64,000 bases of DNA from Nocardia asteroides (GTDB lineage: Bacteria > Actinomycetota > Actinomycetes > Mycobacteriales > Mycobacteriaceae): assembly GCF_900637185.1 (NCBI RefSeq), contig NZ_LR134352.1, positions 3,276,001 to 3,340,000 on the forward strand, given 5' to 3'. Shown piece after piece: positions 21,988 to 31,097 of the stretch; the first letter of the stretch is position 1, and every line of letters begins with the position of its first letter. The position numbers were made by a program, and so were the translations under genes. The notes under the pieces are model-generated. The model saw nothing but the letters and a program-made list of their open reading frames with translations, ran no database searches and was not told the DNA's origin.

Positions 21988-22407
21988 GTGCTCGCGCTGT
22001 GGCCCGGCGAACCGGCCCGGTGGCTGGCGCGCAACCGACGGTATCTCGGTCTGTCCTTCGCGATGTCGCACGGTGTCCATCTCGCGGCGATCGTCACGCT
22101 GGCCCGGACCGATCCCGAGACCTTCGACTCGCTCGCGGACGGGAGTTCGTTCGTCGGCGGGGGACTCGGCTATCTCGTCATCGCGGTCCTGACCGTGGCC
22201 TCGTTCGATCGCATCGTCGACCGGCTCGGGTCTGCCCGCTGGCAGCTGATCCAGACGGTGGGAAGCTGGTTCATCTGGGTGCTGTTCACCGTGAGCAACG
22301 GCGGCCGCATTCCCGAAAACGTCTGGTACGCGCTGCCTACCGTTGCTCTGCTCGCCGCGCTGATCGTGAAGATCGCGGCGCGAGGACGTCCGGTGCCCGC
22401 GGGGTGA
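21988..22407 (+). CDS. Ferric-reductase-like membrane protein, N-terminally truncated
   Basis: 139 residues from GTG 21988 with four predicted membrane helices. The segment RRYLGLSFAMSHGVHLAAI resembles the His-containing helix of ferric-reductase-like/MsrQ-type membrane proteins. The frame stays open back to 21916 and encodes another helix (LLLFLAAFVATSVLALW) with no ATG/GTG/TTG start. The gene has therefore probably lost its 5' end close to the der terminator. It may be a non-functional remnant. Family assignment is tentative. Confidence 0.5.
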   Translation: MLALWPGEPARWLARNRRYLGLSFAMSHGVHLAAIVTLARTDPETFDSLADGSSFVGGGLGYLVIAVLTVASFDRIVDRLGSARWQLIQTVGSWFIWVLFTVSNGGRIPENVWYALPTVALLAALIVKIAARGRPVPAG

Positions 22408-22464
22408 TCATCGGTGGAATCGCCTGGGCGGCCGCATCTGCGTGCCGCCGCGCGATCCAGGGCC

Positions 22465-22470
22465 GATAAT
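22465..22470 (+). promoter_or_regulatory. -10 element for the YggT gene
   Basis: GATAAT lies 8 bases before the ATG at 22479. The transcript would start almost at the start codon, and no ribosome site is present, which suggests leaderless expression. Confidence 0.45.
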
Positions 22471-22478
22471 CGGCTGTC

Positions 22479-22754
22479 ATGAGTCTCATCGGAACCGTGG
22501 TCGGCTACCTGCTGACGGTGTTCATCGTGTTGCTGCTCGTCCGGATGGTGCTGGACTGGGCCGATCTGCTCGGCAAGCTGCCACCGTGGGCGGGCAAGGT
22601 GCGGTCGGTGGTGTACGCCGCCACGGAGCCGGTGCTGGCGCCCGTCCGCCGGGTCCTGCCCCCGGTGCGCCTCGGCGGATCGGCTCTGGACCTGGCCTTC
22701 ACCGTGGTGTTCATCGTCGCGCTGATCCTGCGCTCGGTGGCGTTCAGTCTGTAG
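22479..22754 (+). CDS. YggT family membrane protein
   Basis: 91 residues with two membrane helices (about 5-24, VGYLLTVFIVLLLVRMVLDW, and 70-90). The middle holds the YggT signature with Pro/Arg-rich turns (EPVLAPVRRVLPPVRLGG). In many bacteria yggT lies near division genes such as sepF; here it stands alone. It has been linked to osmotic protection and to cell shape, but the molecular role is unknown. The 3' end overlaps the convergent TetR remnant by 11 bases. Confidence 0.82.
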   Translation: MSLIGTVVGYLLTVFIVLLLVRMVLDWADLLGKLPPWAGKVRSVVYAATEPVLAPVRRVLPPVRLGGSALDLAFTVVFIVALILRSVAFSL

Positions 22755-23190
22755 CCGGGTCCGGCGGGCTCAGTACGCGATCGAGTAGATGATCGACGAG
22801 TCGCGTTGCGCGAGCGGCGAAGTCGTCGTTGGTGAGCATTCCCTGGGCCAGCCCGGCGATGGCGAGCAGGATCACCTCGGCATCGGCCGTGATCACCTGG
22901 TCGTCGGCGCTCGCGCCGCGCAGCGCGCGTAGCTGGGCGGCCACCGCGTCGACGATGTAGTTCGGTGTCTCGACGGTGTCGGCCGATTCCAGATCGGGGC
23001 CGGTCAGAGTGGCCGCGTGGAAGATGCCGAGGATCACCGCGTTCTGCCTGCTCGGCTCGTCCACTGGCAGGAGGCCGAGCAGCACCGTGCGGACGATGTC
23101 GCGCGGGCCCGCGTCCGGCCCCAGCGCCGCGAGCGCCGCGTGCAGGCGCGCGCCCGAATCCGCGACGGTGGCGCGGTGAGATCGGGAAGT
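22744..23190 (-). pseudogene. TetR-family regulator missing its DNA-binding domain
   Basis: The open frame (about 148 residues, from ATVADSGARLHAALAALG to the stop) matches only the ligand-binding C-terminal domain of TetR regulators (LLPVDEPSRQNAVILGIFHAA). The roughly 60-70-residue N-terminal helix-turn-helix is absent. Reading upstream, the frame ends at a stop at 23191-23193 inside the neighbouring hydrolase. The first usable start (GTG at 23085) lies inside the domain. The 5' parts of this gene and its divergent neighbour are thus fused with no intergenic DNA, consistent with a deletion. Confidence 0.8.
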
Positions 23191-24059
23191 TCAAGAACGA
23201 CAAGGCGCGCGAGGAGTATCTGCGGGCCTATCGCGCGCTGGAGCGAGAGCTGCCGGTACCGACCACGACGACCGACATCACCACGTCGTTCGGAACGACC
23301 CGGGTGCGCAAAGCCGGTCGCGGAGAAGGGGTTCCGCTCGTGCTGCTGCACTCCCTCGGCGCCAACAGCCTGGCCTGGAACCATGTGCTCGAGGACCTCG
23401 GGCGCGACCGCGTCGTCTACCTGCCCGAGATGCTCGGCGTCCCCGGGCTCAGTGTGCAGACCGCCCCGTTCACCGAGGAGAACTTCGGCACCTGGTTCGG
23501 TGACCTGCTCGACGGCCTCGGCCTGGACCGGGTGCACCTGGTCGGCTACTCCCAGGGCGGCTGGCAGGCGATGGTGATCGGCACCGAGCAGCAGCGCAGG
23601 CTGGCGAGCCTGACCGTGATCGAGCCGGGCGGCACCTTGACCAAGATCAAGTGGAGCGTGCTGTGGACGATGATCAAGGTCGGCGCCCGGCCCACCGACA
23701 AGAACCTGCGCAAGATGAACGCCTGGCTCAATCCCGGCGTCACGCTGAGCGACGCCGAATTCGCCGGTGTCAAAGCCTCGCTCGGCTACGCGCCCGCGAT
23801 CGGCTTTCCGAAGATGTTCACCGACGAGCGGCTGACGACGCTCACCGTGCCGACCCTGTGGCTGTTCGGCTCGGAGTCGCTGGTCGTCGACACCGCCCTC
23901 GCCCGACAGCGGCTGCGCGCCTACGTCCCCGCTCCCGAGATCGAGGTGTTCGCCGGCGCCGGACACGGCATCTTCCACCAGATTCCGGACCTGGTCACCG
24001 CGCGGATTCTCGACTTCACCCGCCGCTACGAGCCCACCGAGGCGCGTCGCGGCGAGTGA
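23181..24059 (+). CDS. Alpha/beta hydrolase with unresolved start
   Basis: About 292 residues. The family start (IGKFKNDKAREEYLRAY) is present. The oxyanion region LLHSLGANSLAW, nucleophile elbow GYSQGGW (Ser) and catalytic His in GAGHGIFHQIP are intact. No ATG, GTG or TTG lies in frame between the N-terminal segment and the ATC at 23181, and the upstream frame runs into the truncated TetR gene. The original start and promoter were probably lost with the TetR N-terminus. The protein core looks functional, but expression is doubtful. The substrate is unknown. Confidence 0.7.
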   Translation: MGKFKNDKAREEYLRAYRALERELPVPTTTTDITTSFGTTRVRKAGRGEGVPLVLLHSLGANSLAWNHVLEDLGRDRVVYLPEMLGVPGLSVQTAPFTEENFGTWFGDLLDGLGLDRVHLVGYSQGGWQAMVIGTEQQRRLASLTVIEPGGTLTKIKWSVLWTMIKVGARPTDKNLRKMNAWLNPGVTLSDAEFAGVKASLGYAPAIGFPKMFTDERLTTLTVPTLWLFGSESLVVDTALARQRLRAYVPAPEIEVFAGAGHGIFHQIPDLVTARILDFTRRYEPTEARRGE

Positions 24060-24075
24060 ACGACCGCATGTTCGG

Positions 24076-24906
24076 TCAGCGGACGCCGAACAGCGCGCCG
24101 CCGCCGAAGGCCGCGCGGTGCGAGACCGGCTGGTTGCCGTCGAGATCGGTGATGCCGTACTCGACGGCGGTCTCGGCGGTGATCAGGGTGGCGCCGCCGC
24201 GCGCGGCGACGTCGGGGTCGGTGGCCAGGGCCACGACCACGCGCCCGACGAATTCGGGGGACTCCGCGCCGGCGATGGGAAAGCCCTCGATGTCCTCGAC
24301 GCCCATGGCCAGGACCTGCTCGGTGCGGACGATGCCGGGCCACAGCGACAAGGTGGTGACCCCGGTGTCGCGCAGTTCCACCGCCATATCGGCGGCCATC
24401 TTGTCCAAGCCCGCCTTCGACATGCCGTACAGCACCGAGTGCAGGTAGCCGCGGGTGCCGAAGGAGGAGATGTTGACGATCAGGCCGCTGCCGCGCGGCA
24501 CCATCCGCCGTGCCGCCTCGACCGAGGCGACATAGTGCGCGCGCAACCCGACCCCGATCAACGTGTCCCAATCGTCGACCGGGCGCCGCCAGAACGGATC
24601 GCTGAAACCGGCGAAGCCGTCGGGATTGGCCCACACGTTGTTGACCAGCAGGTCCAGGCCGGCCTGCTCGGCATCGATCCGGGCGAACACCGCGGCGATC
24701 TGCGCGTCGTCACGGTGATCGCAGTGCACGGCGATGCCGGTCCCGCCGCGGGCGCTCACCTCGGCGGCGGCCGTCTCCAGCGGTCCGCCGTCCCCGGCGC
24801 TGCCCCGGCCGGTCAGGTAGACGGTCCACCCGGCGGCGCCGAGCGCCAGCGCGATGCCCTTGCCCACGCCCCGGCTGGCGCCGGTGACCAGTGCGATCTT
24901 CGACAT
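24076..24906 (-). CDS. SDR oxidoreductase (DHRS1-like)
   Basis: 276 residues. NAD(P)-binding TGASRGVGKGIALALG, catalytic Ser in NISSFGTRG and YGMSKAGLDK (YxxxK) are present. The usual NNAG is LVNNVW, a variant of the DHRS1-like subfamily. The ATG at 24906 begins directly with the first beta strand. It lies 8 bases after the SnoaL-like gene, so both are probably one transcript. A paralogue with the same variants is at 40734-41582. Confidence 0.87.
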   Translation of the reverse strand: MSKIALVTGASRGVGKGIALALGAAGWTVYLTGRGSAGDGGPLETAAAEVSARGGTGIAVHCDHRDDAQIAAVFARIDAEQAGLDLLVNNVWANPDGFAGFSDPFWRRPVDDWDTLIGVGLRAHYVASVEAARRMVPRGSGLIVNISSFGTRGYLHSVLYGMSKAGLDKMAADMAVELRDTGVTTLSLWPGIVRTEQVLAMGVEDIEGFPIAGAESPEFVGRVVVALATDPDVAARGGATLITAETAVEYGITDLDGNQPVSHRAAFGGGALFGVR

Positions 24907-24914
24907 CGGCGCCC

Positions 24915-25403
24915 CTACTCCGCGATCCGGGTGGCGTCGTCGAGTGGCCGGGTGATCGCCCACTGCCGGTCGAAGACACAGGTCGCGATCTTCCAGCTGC
25001 CGTCCTCGAGCCGGTACTCGTCGGTGTATTCGCCGGTGGCGACCGTCTCGGTGCGCTCGATCAGGTTGACCTGCCGGAACCGCAGCGTCCAGCGGCCGCT
25101 CGCGGTGCCGTCCGCGTGCACGGTGATGTCGGGATGCACGCCGTGGTGCATGTCGAGGATGGCGTGCTTGCCGTCCACCTTGTGCAGGGCGATCTTCGCG
25201 AACAGCGCGGCCATGCCGTCGGCGTCCATCGCGCCCAGCTCGCCGTAGTCCAGGGCCGAGCCCTCCGCGACGAAGCAGTCGCGGAACCCCTGGGGATCCT
25301 TGGCGTCGCAGGCGCGGAAGTAGCGGTGCTTGAGCGCGGTGATCGACTCGATCGCCGCCGTTCGCGCGAGGTGGCGCGCCAGCTCGTCGGGGGTTGCCGT
25401 CAT
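24915..25403 (-). CDS. SnoaL-like / NTF2-fold protein
   Basis: 162 residues. The cone-fold pattern is clear: an N-terminal helix ([21 protein letters not shown]), the segment [16 protein letters not shown], then beta strands ending [19 protein letters not shown]. Family members are small hydratases, dehydratases or isomerases, often acting beside SDRs. The ATG at 25403 gives the normal domain start. It probably forms a two-gene operon with the downstream SDR, acting on a shared small or steroid-like substrate (inference). Confidence 0.82.
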   Translation of the reverse strand: MTATPDELARHLARTAAIESITALKHRYFRACDAKDPQGFRDCFVAEGSALDYGELGAMDADGMAALFAKIALHKVDGKHAILDMHHGVHPDITVHADGTASGRWTLRFRQVNLIERTETVATGEYTDEYRLEDGSWKIATCVFDRQWAITRPLDDATRIAE

Positions 25404-25473
25404 GGCGATCACGGTACGACCGCGCCGGAGCCGCCGCCCGCGGTTTCTCCCGCTGATCGGGAACGAACCCCGG

Positions 25474-26616
25474 TCAGGCGGTGGGCACGGGCGTGCCCTC
25501 GATCCGCCACCGGGTCGACACCGCACGCACACACGGGGTTTCGCTCAGCGTGTCGACGGTGTCGGTGAGTGCCGACTCGGGCGCGGTGTGGGTGAGTACC
25601 ACGAGGTGGGCCTCGCTCTCGTCGAGCAGCTGCCGGACCCGGGCGATGCCGACACCGTGACCCGCGAAGACGGCGGCGACCTGCGACAGCGCCCCGGCAT
25701 GATCGGTGACCCGCAGGTTCAGGTAGTAGCGGGTAGGGGTGTCGCCGATCGGCGCGACGGGCAGCTCGGCGTAATAGGAGGCGCGCGGGGCGCGACCGCC
25801 GTGGACGCGGTTGCGCGCGGCGGTGATCAGGTCGCCGAGCAGGGCCGACGCGGTGGCGGTCGGCACCCCGCTGCCGTAGAACATCAGCCTGCCCGCGCCG
25901 GCCGCGTCGATGGCCACCGCGCTGGACGGCGCCTCGACCTGGGCGAGCGGGTCGGTCGCGGGCAGCAGCGCGGGATGGACCCGGACCGAGATCTGTTCCT
26001 TGCCACCGTCTTCGGGCCCGTCGCCCACCCGGGCGCACACGGTCAGCGTGCGCAGGCGCAGGCCGAGGGCAGCGGCGGCGGCGAGATCGGCCGCGGCGGC
26101 GGGACCGGACTCCTCGAAGTGGACGTCGCCGACCTCCACCCGGGTGTGGAACGCCAGGGTCGCCAGGATCGCCGCCTGCGCGGCCGCCTGCCCGCTGTGC
26201 TCGGGCGGGAAGACACCGAGCACCTGCTGGACCCGGTCCCCGGACAGCGACTGGGTCAGCGGCCGCACCACCGGAACCCCGCCCGCCACCGCCGCTTCGA
26301 AACACAGGTCCGCGCCGTACTGTTCGGCGGCCGCGGCCAGCCGGGGGCCGTGCTCGGCGATCAGCGCGGCGTTCGCCGAGATCACCGACCGGCCCGCGCG
26401 CAGCGCGTCGAGGACCGCCGTCACCGCGTCGGCCCGCTCGGTCGCGTCGACCACCAGCTCGCCCCGCTCGTCGAGGGTCAGCTCCGCGCCGGCGCGTTCC
26501 CGCAAGTCGCCGCGCGTGTCGCGCAGGATGCGCCCGACCTCCGTCGCGAGGGCTCCGGTGCCGAGGACGGCGACCCCGAAGCGGGGTCGCGGGGAACGAA
26601 CGAGCTGACCGGTCAT
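25474..26616 (-). CDS. Homoserine-dehydrogenase-like pseudoenzyme with ACT domain
   Basis: 380 residues, shorter than the roughly 430-440 of actinobacterial homoserine dehydrogenase. The nucleotide-binding start ([19 protein letters not shown]), the core [18 protein letters not shown] and a C-terminal ACT domain (about 300-375) are recognisable. The expected TANKAL is [11 protein letters not shown], so its Lys is replaced. The substrate-binding block with NGTTN and the following acidic segment is missing, and the later active-site Lys before AAIL is Gln ([11 protein letters not shown]). A stretch after the first beta-alpha unit is also deleted. It is unlikely to reduce aspartate semialdehyde. 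It is transcribed divergently from the aspartokinase. The ATG at 26616 follows GGAGAGG. Confidence 0.75.
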   Translation of the reverse strand: MTGQLVRSPRPRFGVAVLGTGALATEVGRILRDTRGDLRERAGAELTLDERGELVVDATERADAVTAVLDALRAGRSVISANAALIAEHGPRLAAAAEQYGADLCFEAAVAGGVPVVRPLTQSLSGDRVQQVLGVFPPEHSGQAAAQAAILATLAFHTRVEVGDVHFEESGPAAAADLAAAAALGLRLRTLTVCARVGDGPEDGGKEQISVRVHPALLPATDPLAQVEAPSSAVAIDAAGAGRLMFYGSGVPTATASALLGDLITAARNRVHGGRAPRASYYAELPVAPIGDTPTRYYLNLRVTDHAGALSQVAAVFAGHGVGIARVRQLLDESEAHLVVLTHTAPESALTDTVDTLSETPCVRAVSTRWRIEGTPVPTA

Positions 26617-26817
26617 GGGAATTCGCCTCTCCGCCGAGCACTGCCGAGCCGGGGACGACCGAACCGATGCCACCCCCGTCCAGCCAGTATCGCGGCCGAA
26701 TCGGCTCGGCGGCAGCCGTTTTCACCACCAAACAGGACAGCCGTGCCAGAAATCCCGGGATACTCGGAGGGGTCACCCCGCGGAGCACCGTGGGGCGAGC
26801 AGGGGAGAGGACGAGGA
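26617..26817. promoter_or_regulatory. Divergent promoter region, pseudoenzyme / aspartokinase
   Basis: 201 bases between two divergent gene starts must hold both promoters and possibly shared control. The aspartokinase has a strong ribosome site (GAGGACGAGGA). I could not assign -35/-10 elements with confidence. Confidence 0.4.
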
Positions 26818-28074
26818 ATGGCCCTGGTTGTGCAGAAATTCGGCGGATCGTCGGTGGCGAGCGCGGAGCGGATCCGGCGGGTCGCCGAGCGGATCGTGGA
26901 GACCAAGAAGCAGGGTCACGACGTGGTGGTGGTCTGCTCGGCCATGGGCGACACCACCGACGAGCTGCTCGACCTGGCGGGCCAGGTGGCGCCCGCGCCG
27001 CCGCCGCGGGAGATGGACATGCTGCTCACCTCGGGTGAACGTATCTCGAATGCCCTGGTGGCCATGGCGATCCACGCGCTCGGCGCGGAGGCGCGCTCGT
27101 TCACCGGCTCACAGGCCGGGGTGATCACCACCGGCGCGCACGGCAACGCCAAGATCATCCAGGTCGACCCGGACCGGGTGCGCCGGGCTCTCGACGACGG
27201 GGAAGTGGTGCTGGTGGCGGGCTTTCAGGGTGTCAGCCAGGACAGCCAGGACGTCACCACCCTGGGGCGCGGTGGCTCCGACACCACCGCGGTCGCCCTG
27301 GCGGCGGCGTTGCAGGCCGATGTCTGTGAGATCTACACCGATGTCGACGGCGTGTTCACCGCCGACCCGCGGATCGTGCCGGACGCGCAGAAACTCGACC
27401 AGATCTCCTACGAAGAGATGCTGGAGATGGCGGCCTGCGGCTCGAAGGTACTGATGCTGCGCTGTGTCGAATACGCGCGCCGCTACCACGTTCCGGTTCA
27501 TGTGCGCTCGTCCTACACCGACGCGATCGGCACCACCGTCTTCGGATCGATGGCCGACATCCCCGCCGACCAGGCGGTGCTGACCGGCGTCGCGCACGAC
27601 CGCGGCGAGGCCAAGGTGACCGTGGTCGGACTGCCCGACGAACCGGGCTACGCCGCCAAGGTGTTCCGGACCGTCGCCGACGCCGAGGTCGGCATCGACA
27701 TGGTCGTGCAGAACACCGGCACCGGCCGCACCGACATCACCTTCACCCTGCCCTCGGCCGACGGCGCCAGGGCGGTGGCGCTGCTGCGCGCGCGGCGCGC
27801 CGAGATCGGTTTCACCGACGTCCGCTACGACGACCGGGTGGGCAAGGTCTCGCTGATCGGCGCCGGGATGAAGAATCATCCCGGCGTCACCGCGACCTTC
27901 TGTGAGGCGCTGGCCGAGGCCGGGATCAACCTGGATCTCATCGCCACCTCGCAGATCCGGATCTCGGTGCTGGTCCGCGACACCGACCTGGACGCGGCGG
28001 TGCGCGTGCTGCACCGGGCCTTCGACCTCGGCGGCAGCGAGGTCGCCGTGGTGCACGGCGGCACCGGGCGGTGA
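26818..28074 (+). CDS. lysC: Aspartokinase
   Basis: 418 residues. It phosphorylates aspartate, the first step to lysine, threonine and methionine. [44 protein letters not shown] and [14 protein letters not shown] are all intact, followed by two ACT domains. In ACT1 the loop that in C. glutamicum LysC carries feedback-resistance positions (around S301) is about three residues shorter: [12 protein letters not shown]. In mycobacteria ask is followed by asd; here no asd follows and a pseudoenzyme is divergent. This may be a second, differently regulated copy. The internal ATG/GTG starts that often give a separate beta subunit were not resolved. Confidence 0.9.
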   Translation: MALVVQKFGGSSVASAERIRRVAERIVETKKQGHDVVVVCSAMGDTTDELLDLAGQVAPAPPPREMDMLLTSGERISNALVAMAIHALGAEARSFTGSQAGVITTGAHGNAKIIQVDPDRVRRALDDGEVVLVAGFQGVSQDSQDVTTLGRGGSDTTAVALAAALQADVCEIYTDVDGVFTADPRIVPDAQKLDQISYEEMLEMAACGSKVLMLRCVEYARRYHVPVHVRSSYTDAIGTTVFGSMADIPADQAVLTGVAHDRGEAKVTVVGLPDEPGYAAKVFRTVADAEVGIDMVVQNTGTGRTDITFTLPSADGARAVALLRARRAEIGFTDVRYDDRVGKVSLIGAGMKNHPGVTATFCEALAEAGINLDLIATSQIRISVLVRDTDLDAAVRVLHRAFDLGGSEVAVVHGGTGR

Positions 28075-28081
28075 GGCGGTG

Positions 28082-28110
28082 TTGACGGTGAACTGAACCG
28101 GGAGTAATTT
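28082..28110 (+). promoter_or_regulatory. Promoter of the 28150 hydrolase, with adjacent operator-like site
   Basis: TTGACG (28082-28087), a 17-base spacer and TAATTT (28105-28110) make a near-consensus SigA-type promoter. Immediately downstream, ACCGATCAGT (28111-28120) is a GATC-centred near-palindrome of the kind bound by many TetR regulators. That part is tentative. Confidence 0.6.
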
Positions 28111-28149
28111 ACCGATCAGTCAATTCCGTCGCCGAGCCGGGGAGCCGCT

Positions 28150-28998
28150 GTGAGCACACGATCGACCTCCTACACCCGCGCCGGACTCACGTTCGACGTG
28201 GTGGACTCGGGCCCGGTCGACGGCCCGGTCGTCGTTGCGCTGCACGGCTTCCCGCAGACCGCGAGCTCGCTGCGCGACGTCACCGAGCTGCTCAACGCCC
28301 GCGGATACCGCACGCTGGCGCCCAACCAGCGCGGCTACTCGCCGGGCGCCCGGCCGCGCGGTCGCCTCGCCTACCGGATTCCCGAGCTGGTCGAGGACGT
28401 GGTCGCGCTGATCCGCGAGATCGACCGGGGGCCGGTGCATCTGGTCGGGCACGACTGGGGCGCCATGGTCGCCTGGTCGCTCGCCGCGGCCCGGCCCGAT
28501 CTGGTCCGCACGCTGGTGACCGTGTCGGTCCCGCATCCGGCGGCGTTCCGGGCCTCGATGGTCAGCAGTGACCAGCTCGCCCGCTCGTACTACATGGGGC
28601 TGTTCCAGCTCCCGGTGCTGCCCGAGCGGCTGCTGTCGGCCCGGCCGCAGCTGTTCGACCGGGTGCTGGCCGGCACCGGGATGTCGGCCGAGGCGATCGG
28701 CCGGGTGCGCCGGGAGATCGTTGACACCGGGGCGCTGCCCGGTGCCCTGAACTGGTACCGGGCCATTCCGCTGCTCGGGCAGCGCGTCATCTCGGCGCCG
28801 GTGCGGGTGCCGGTGACCCATGTCTGGAGCACCGGTGACTCGGCGCTGAATCGCCGTGGCGCCGAGCTGACCGGGAAGTACGTCACCGGCGACTACCGGC
28901 TGGTGGTGCTGGAAGGCGCCTCGCACTGGGTGCCCGAGGAGCGCCCGCACGAGCTCGCCGACATCGTCGCCGACCGGATCGAGTCCGTGCGGGTCTGA
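28150..28998 (+). CDS. Alpha/beta hydrolase, epoxide-hydrolase-like
   Basis: 282 residues. The oxyanion motif HGFPQTASS, the nucleophile GHDWGAMVAW (Asp, as in epoxide hydrolases and haloalkane dehalogenases), the cap-domain segment LNWYRAIPLL and the catalytic His in EGASHWVPEERP are all present. The Asp nucleophile plus cap Tyr favours an epoxide hydrolase. The GTG start follows the promoter by about 40 bases. It appears to be a single-gene unit. Confidence 0.82.
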   Translation: MSTRSTSYTRAGLTFDVVDSGPVDGPVVVALHGFPQTASSLRDVTELLNARGYRTLAPNQRGYSPGARPRGRLAYRIPELVEDVVALIREIDRGPVHLVGHDWGAMVAWSLAAARPDLVRTLVTVSVPHPAAFRASMVSSDQLARSYYMGLFQLPVLPERLLSARPQLFDRVLAGTGMSAEAIGRVRREIVDTGALPGALNWYRAIPLLGQRVISAPVRVPVTHVWSTGDSALNRRGAELTGKYVTGDYRLVVLEGASHWVPEERPHELADIVADRIESVRV

Positions 28999-29004
28999 CC
29001 CGGC

Positions 29005-29723
29005 TCAGCCGATCGGGAAGGCCAGCGGCCGCAGGGCTTCGGCGGTGGCCGGGATCAGCGGGGCCCGTCGCATCGCCGTCCGCGCGGTCAGCTGCTCGGT
29101 GATCCGCGCCCGCACGCCCGCCCACTCGTCGTGCAGGATCGAGTAGAAGGCGGTGTCCGGACCGCGCCGTCGAGCCCGCGCGAATGTGCCCGGCGCACAC
29201 CGTCGCTCACCGCGCCGAGGCGTTCGATCGCGGCCCGGGACCGCAGGTTGCGGGCATCGGCGCGCAGCGTCACCCGGCGGACACCCCAGCTGTCGAAGGC
29301 GTGGGTGAGCATCAGCAGCTTGGATTCGAGATTGACCACCCCGCCCCGGACCGCGGGCGTGAGCCAGGTGTTGCCGATCTCGACGGCGTCGGGAATGGCC
29401 CGGTCGGGCGCGACGGTGGCGGGTTCGGCCGACAACGGCCAGGTCAGTGGCCCCTGCCAGTAGTCGAGCCGGGTGAATCTGGTGGCGCCGACCACGCATT
29501 CGTCGTCCACCAGGACGATCGCGAAGGCCAACGCCGTCCCCGCCAGCTGCGCGGCCTCGGCCTGGAAGACGTAGGTGCGCGCCTCCTGCTCACCGTGCGG
29601 GACGATGGTGAACCCGGCCGTGCCGTCCAGGGCCGCGGCGGCCGCGACCAGACCGGGAACGTGATGGGGTGCAAGGGGTTCCAGCCGTGCGATGCGGCCG
29701 TCGAGGATAACGGGTGCGGGCAT
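29005..29723 (-). pseudogene. GNAT acetyltransferase with a C-terminal frameshift
   Basis: The start at 29723 gives an acetyltransferase with the RimJ/RimL-like layout (RIARLEPLAPHHVPGLV, VEIGNTWLTPAVRGGVVNLE, RSRAAIERLGAVSDGVRR). After GLDGAVR the frame changes. Adding one C to the + strand near 29157-29158 gives VRDTAFYSILHDEWAGVRA, the normal RimJ/L-type ending, and the stop at 29005. The CoA-binding core lies before the lesion, so partial function is possible. It is either a recent mutation or a base-call error, like the one in recN. Confidence 0.75.
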
Positions 29724-29934
29724 GGTGACCGGCGTCCTTCGTCTGTTGAGGGTCGCCGAAAGCACGAGGCGTGGATCTCACGCGGCACGTGATGACGGCG
29801 AAGCGACACGAACGATCCAGCAGCATCGAAAAAAACTAGATGGACGATAGCCGAACGTGACGCGTTCACCCGCTCGAACAGACGAGATGTCGTGCCCGGA
29901 AATTTCGTCTCGTCGCCGAGCCGGACGAACCGCC

Positions 29935-30753
29935 CTAGCGCTTGTCGGCGATGGCCGCCACGATGAGTTCCTCCCACACCGACAACTCACGGTCGGGCGC
30001 GTCGACGAGGGAGAGGCCGTCCGTCGCGTCCTGGTGCCAGCGCGCGGCCGCGGCCACGCCGGGTTCGCGTAGTCGCAGGTCGCCGAAGAGCGCGGCGATC
30101 TCGGCGTCGGTGCGCCAGCGGCCGCGACCGAAGGTGGACTGCAGCATGGCCTCGGCCTGACGGGTCTCGGCGTTGTCGCCGGAGCGGAAGTGCGAGATGA
30201 ACACGCTGCTGCCGACCGGGATCTGCCCGGTCCAGTATTCGACGACCGCGCGTGGGTCCTCGTCGTCGTTGAGGTGGTGCAGGATCGCGCTGAAGATCAG
30301 TCCCACCGGCTGGTCGAAGTCGATGAGCCGGTTGACCTCGGCGTCGTCGCGGATGCCGGCGAAATCGCGCACGTCGGCCTGCACGACGGTGGTGTTGTCG
30401 TCGGTCGCCAGCAGCGCGCGGCCGTGGGCCAGCACGATGGGGTCGTTGTCGAGATAGACCACGCGGGCGCCCGGATGCACCCGCTGGGCCACCTGATGCA
30501 CATTGTCGGCGGTGGGCAGGCCGCTGCCGAAGTCCACGAACTGGGTCACGCCCGCCTCGGCCATCTCGCGCACGGCGCGGGTCAGGGCCTGGCGGTTGCT
30601 GGTGGCGATCGCCACCGAGCCGGGGAGGTTGACCTTGAAATGGTCGCCCACCGCGCGGTCTACCTCGTAGTTGTCCTTGCCGCCGAGGAGATAGTCGTAG
30701 ACCCTGGCGATGCTCGGACTGGACTGGTCGATCACATTCGCGTTGTCGCTCAT
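29935..30753 (-). CDS. S-adenosyl methyltransferase (Methyltransf_19 / DUF574)
   Basis: 272 residues. The family signature ARVYDYLLGGKDNYEVDR is at the N-terminus, followed by FVDFGSGLPTADNVHQVA, VVYLDNDPIVLAHGRALL and LIFSAILHHLND. This SAM-dependent family is expanded in Streptomyces and Nocardia, and its substrates are unknown. The ATG at 30753 gives the conventional start; the longer open frame is untranslated upstream sequence. The gene is monocistronic. The 210-base gap after the GNAT start (29724-29934) shows no gene. Confidence 0.88.
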   Translation of the reverse strand: MSDNANVIDQSSPSIARVYDYLLGGKDNYEVDRAVGDHFKVNLPGSVAIATSNRQALTRAVREMAEAGVTQFVDFGSGLPTADNVHQVAQRVHPGARVVYLDNDPIVLAHGRALLATDDNTTVVQADVRDFAGIRDDAEVNRLIDFDQPVGLIFSAILHHLNDDEDPRAVVEYWTGQIPVGSSVFISHFRSGDNAETRQAEAMLQSTFGRGRWRTDAEIAALFGDLRLREPGVAAAARWHQDATDGLSLVDAPDRELSVWEELIVAAIADKR

Positions 30754-30978
30754 CGTCGACCCCTCACGCAGTGCCGGTGTGTACCGTCGCCCATCGTAGG
30801 AGAACCGGGGCGGGTCGGCACGATTTCGCGGCCGGATCGTCGCCAAAGCTGTTCCGGGCGTGTCGGTTCCGGTGCCGGGCTGATCCGGACCGGCGCCCTG
30901 GGTCCCGACTCGGTCGCGGTCGGGTCGCGCGGCCGTTATCGGTCGTTTTCGCACGTCAGAGCCGTAACGGTTCGATAA

Positions 30979-30989
30979 ATCACAGTGAT
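30979..30989. promoter_or_regulatory. Inverted repeat ATCAC-A-GTGAT
   Basis: A perfect 5-bp inverted repeat around one base lies in the 505-base gap between the methyltransferase and the sugar-porter unit. Its composition resembles CRP half sites but the spacing does not. It is one of three palindromes in this gap. Confidence 0.35.
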
Positions 30990-31059
30990 GTCGGGACGTT
31001 GAGCAAACGTCCAGTTGTTCGTGGATATCGCCAGTTCCACGGGGTGTTTGCCGGGAATG

Positions 31060-31071
31060 TAACGTACGTTA
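31060..31071. promoter_or_regulatory. Perfect palindrome TAACGTACGTTA
   Basis: An exact 12-bp palindrome 26 bases upstream of the CRP-type site. It is a plausible operator for a local repressor; the protein is unknown. Confidence 0.4.
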
Positions 31072-31097
31072 TCGAATCGTGTCGAATACACGTTCGA

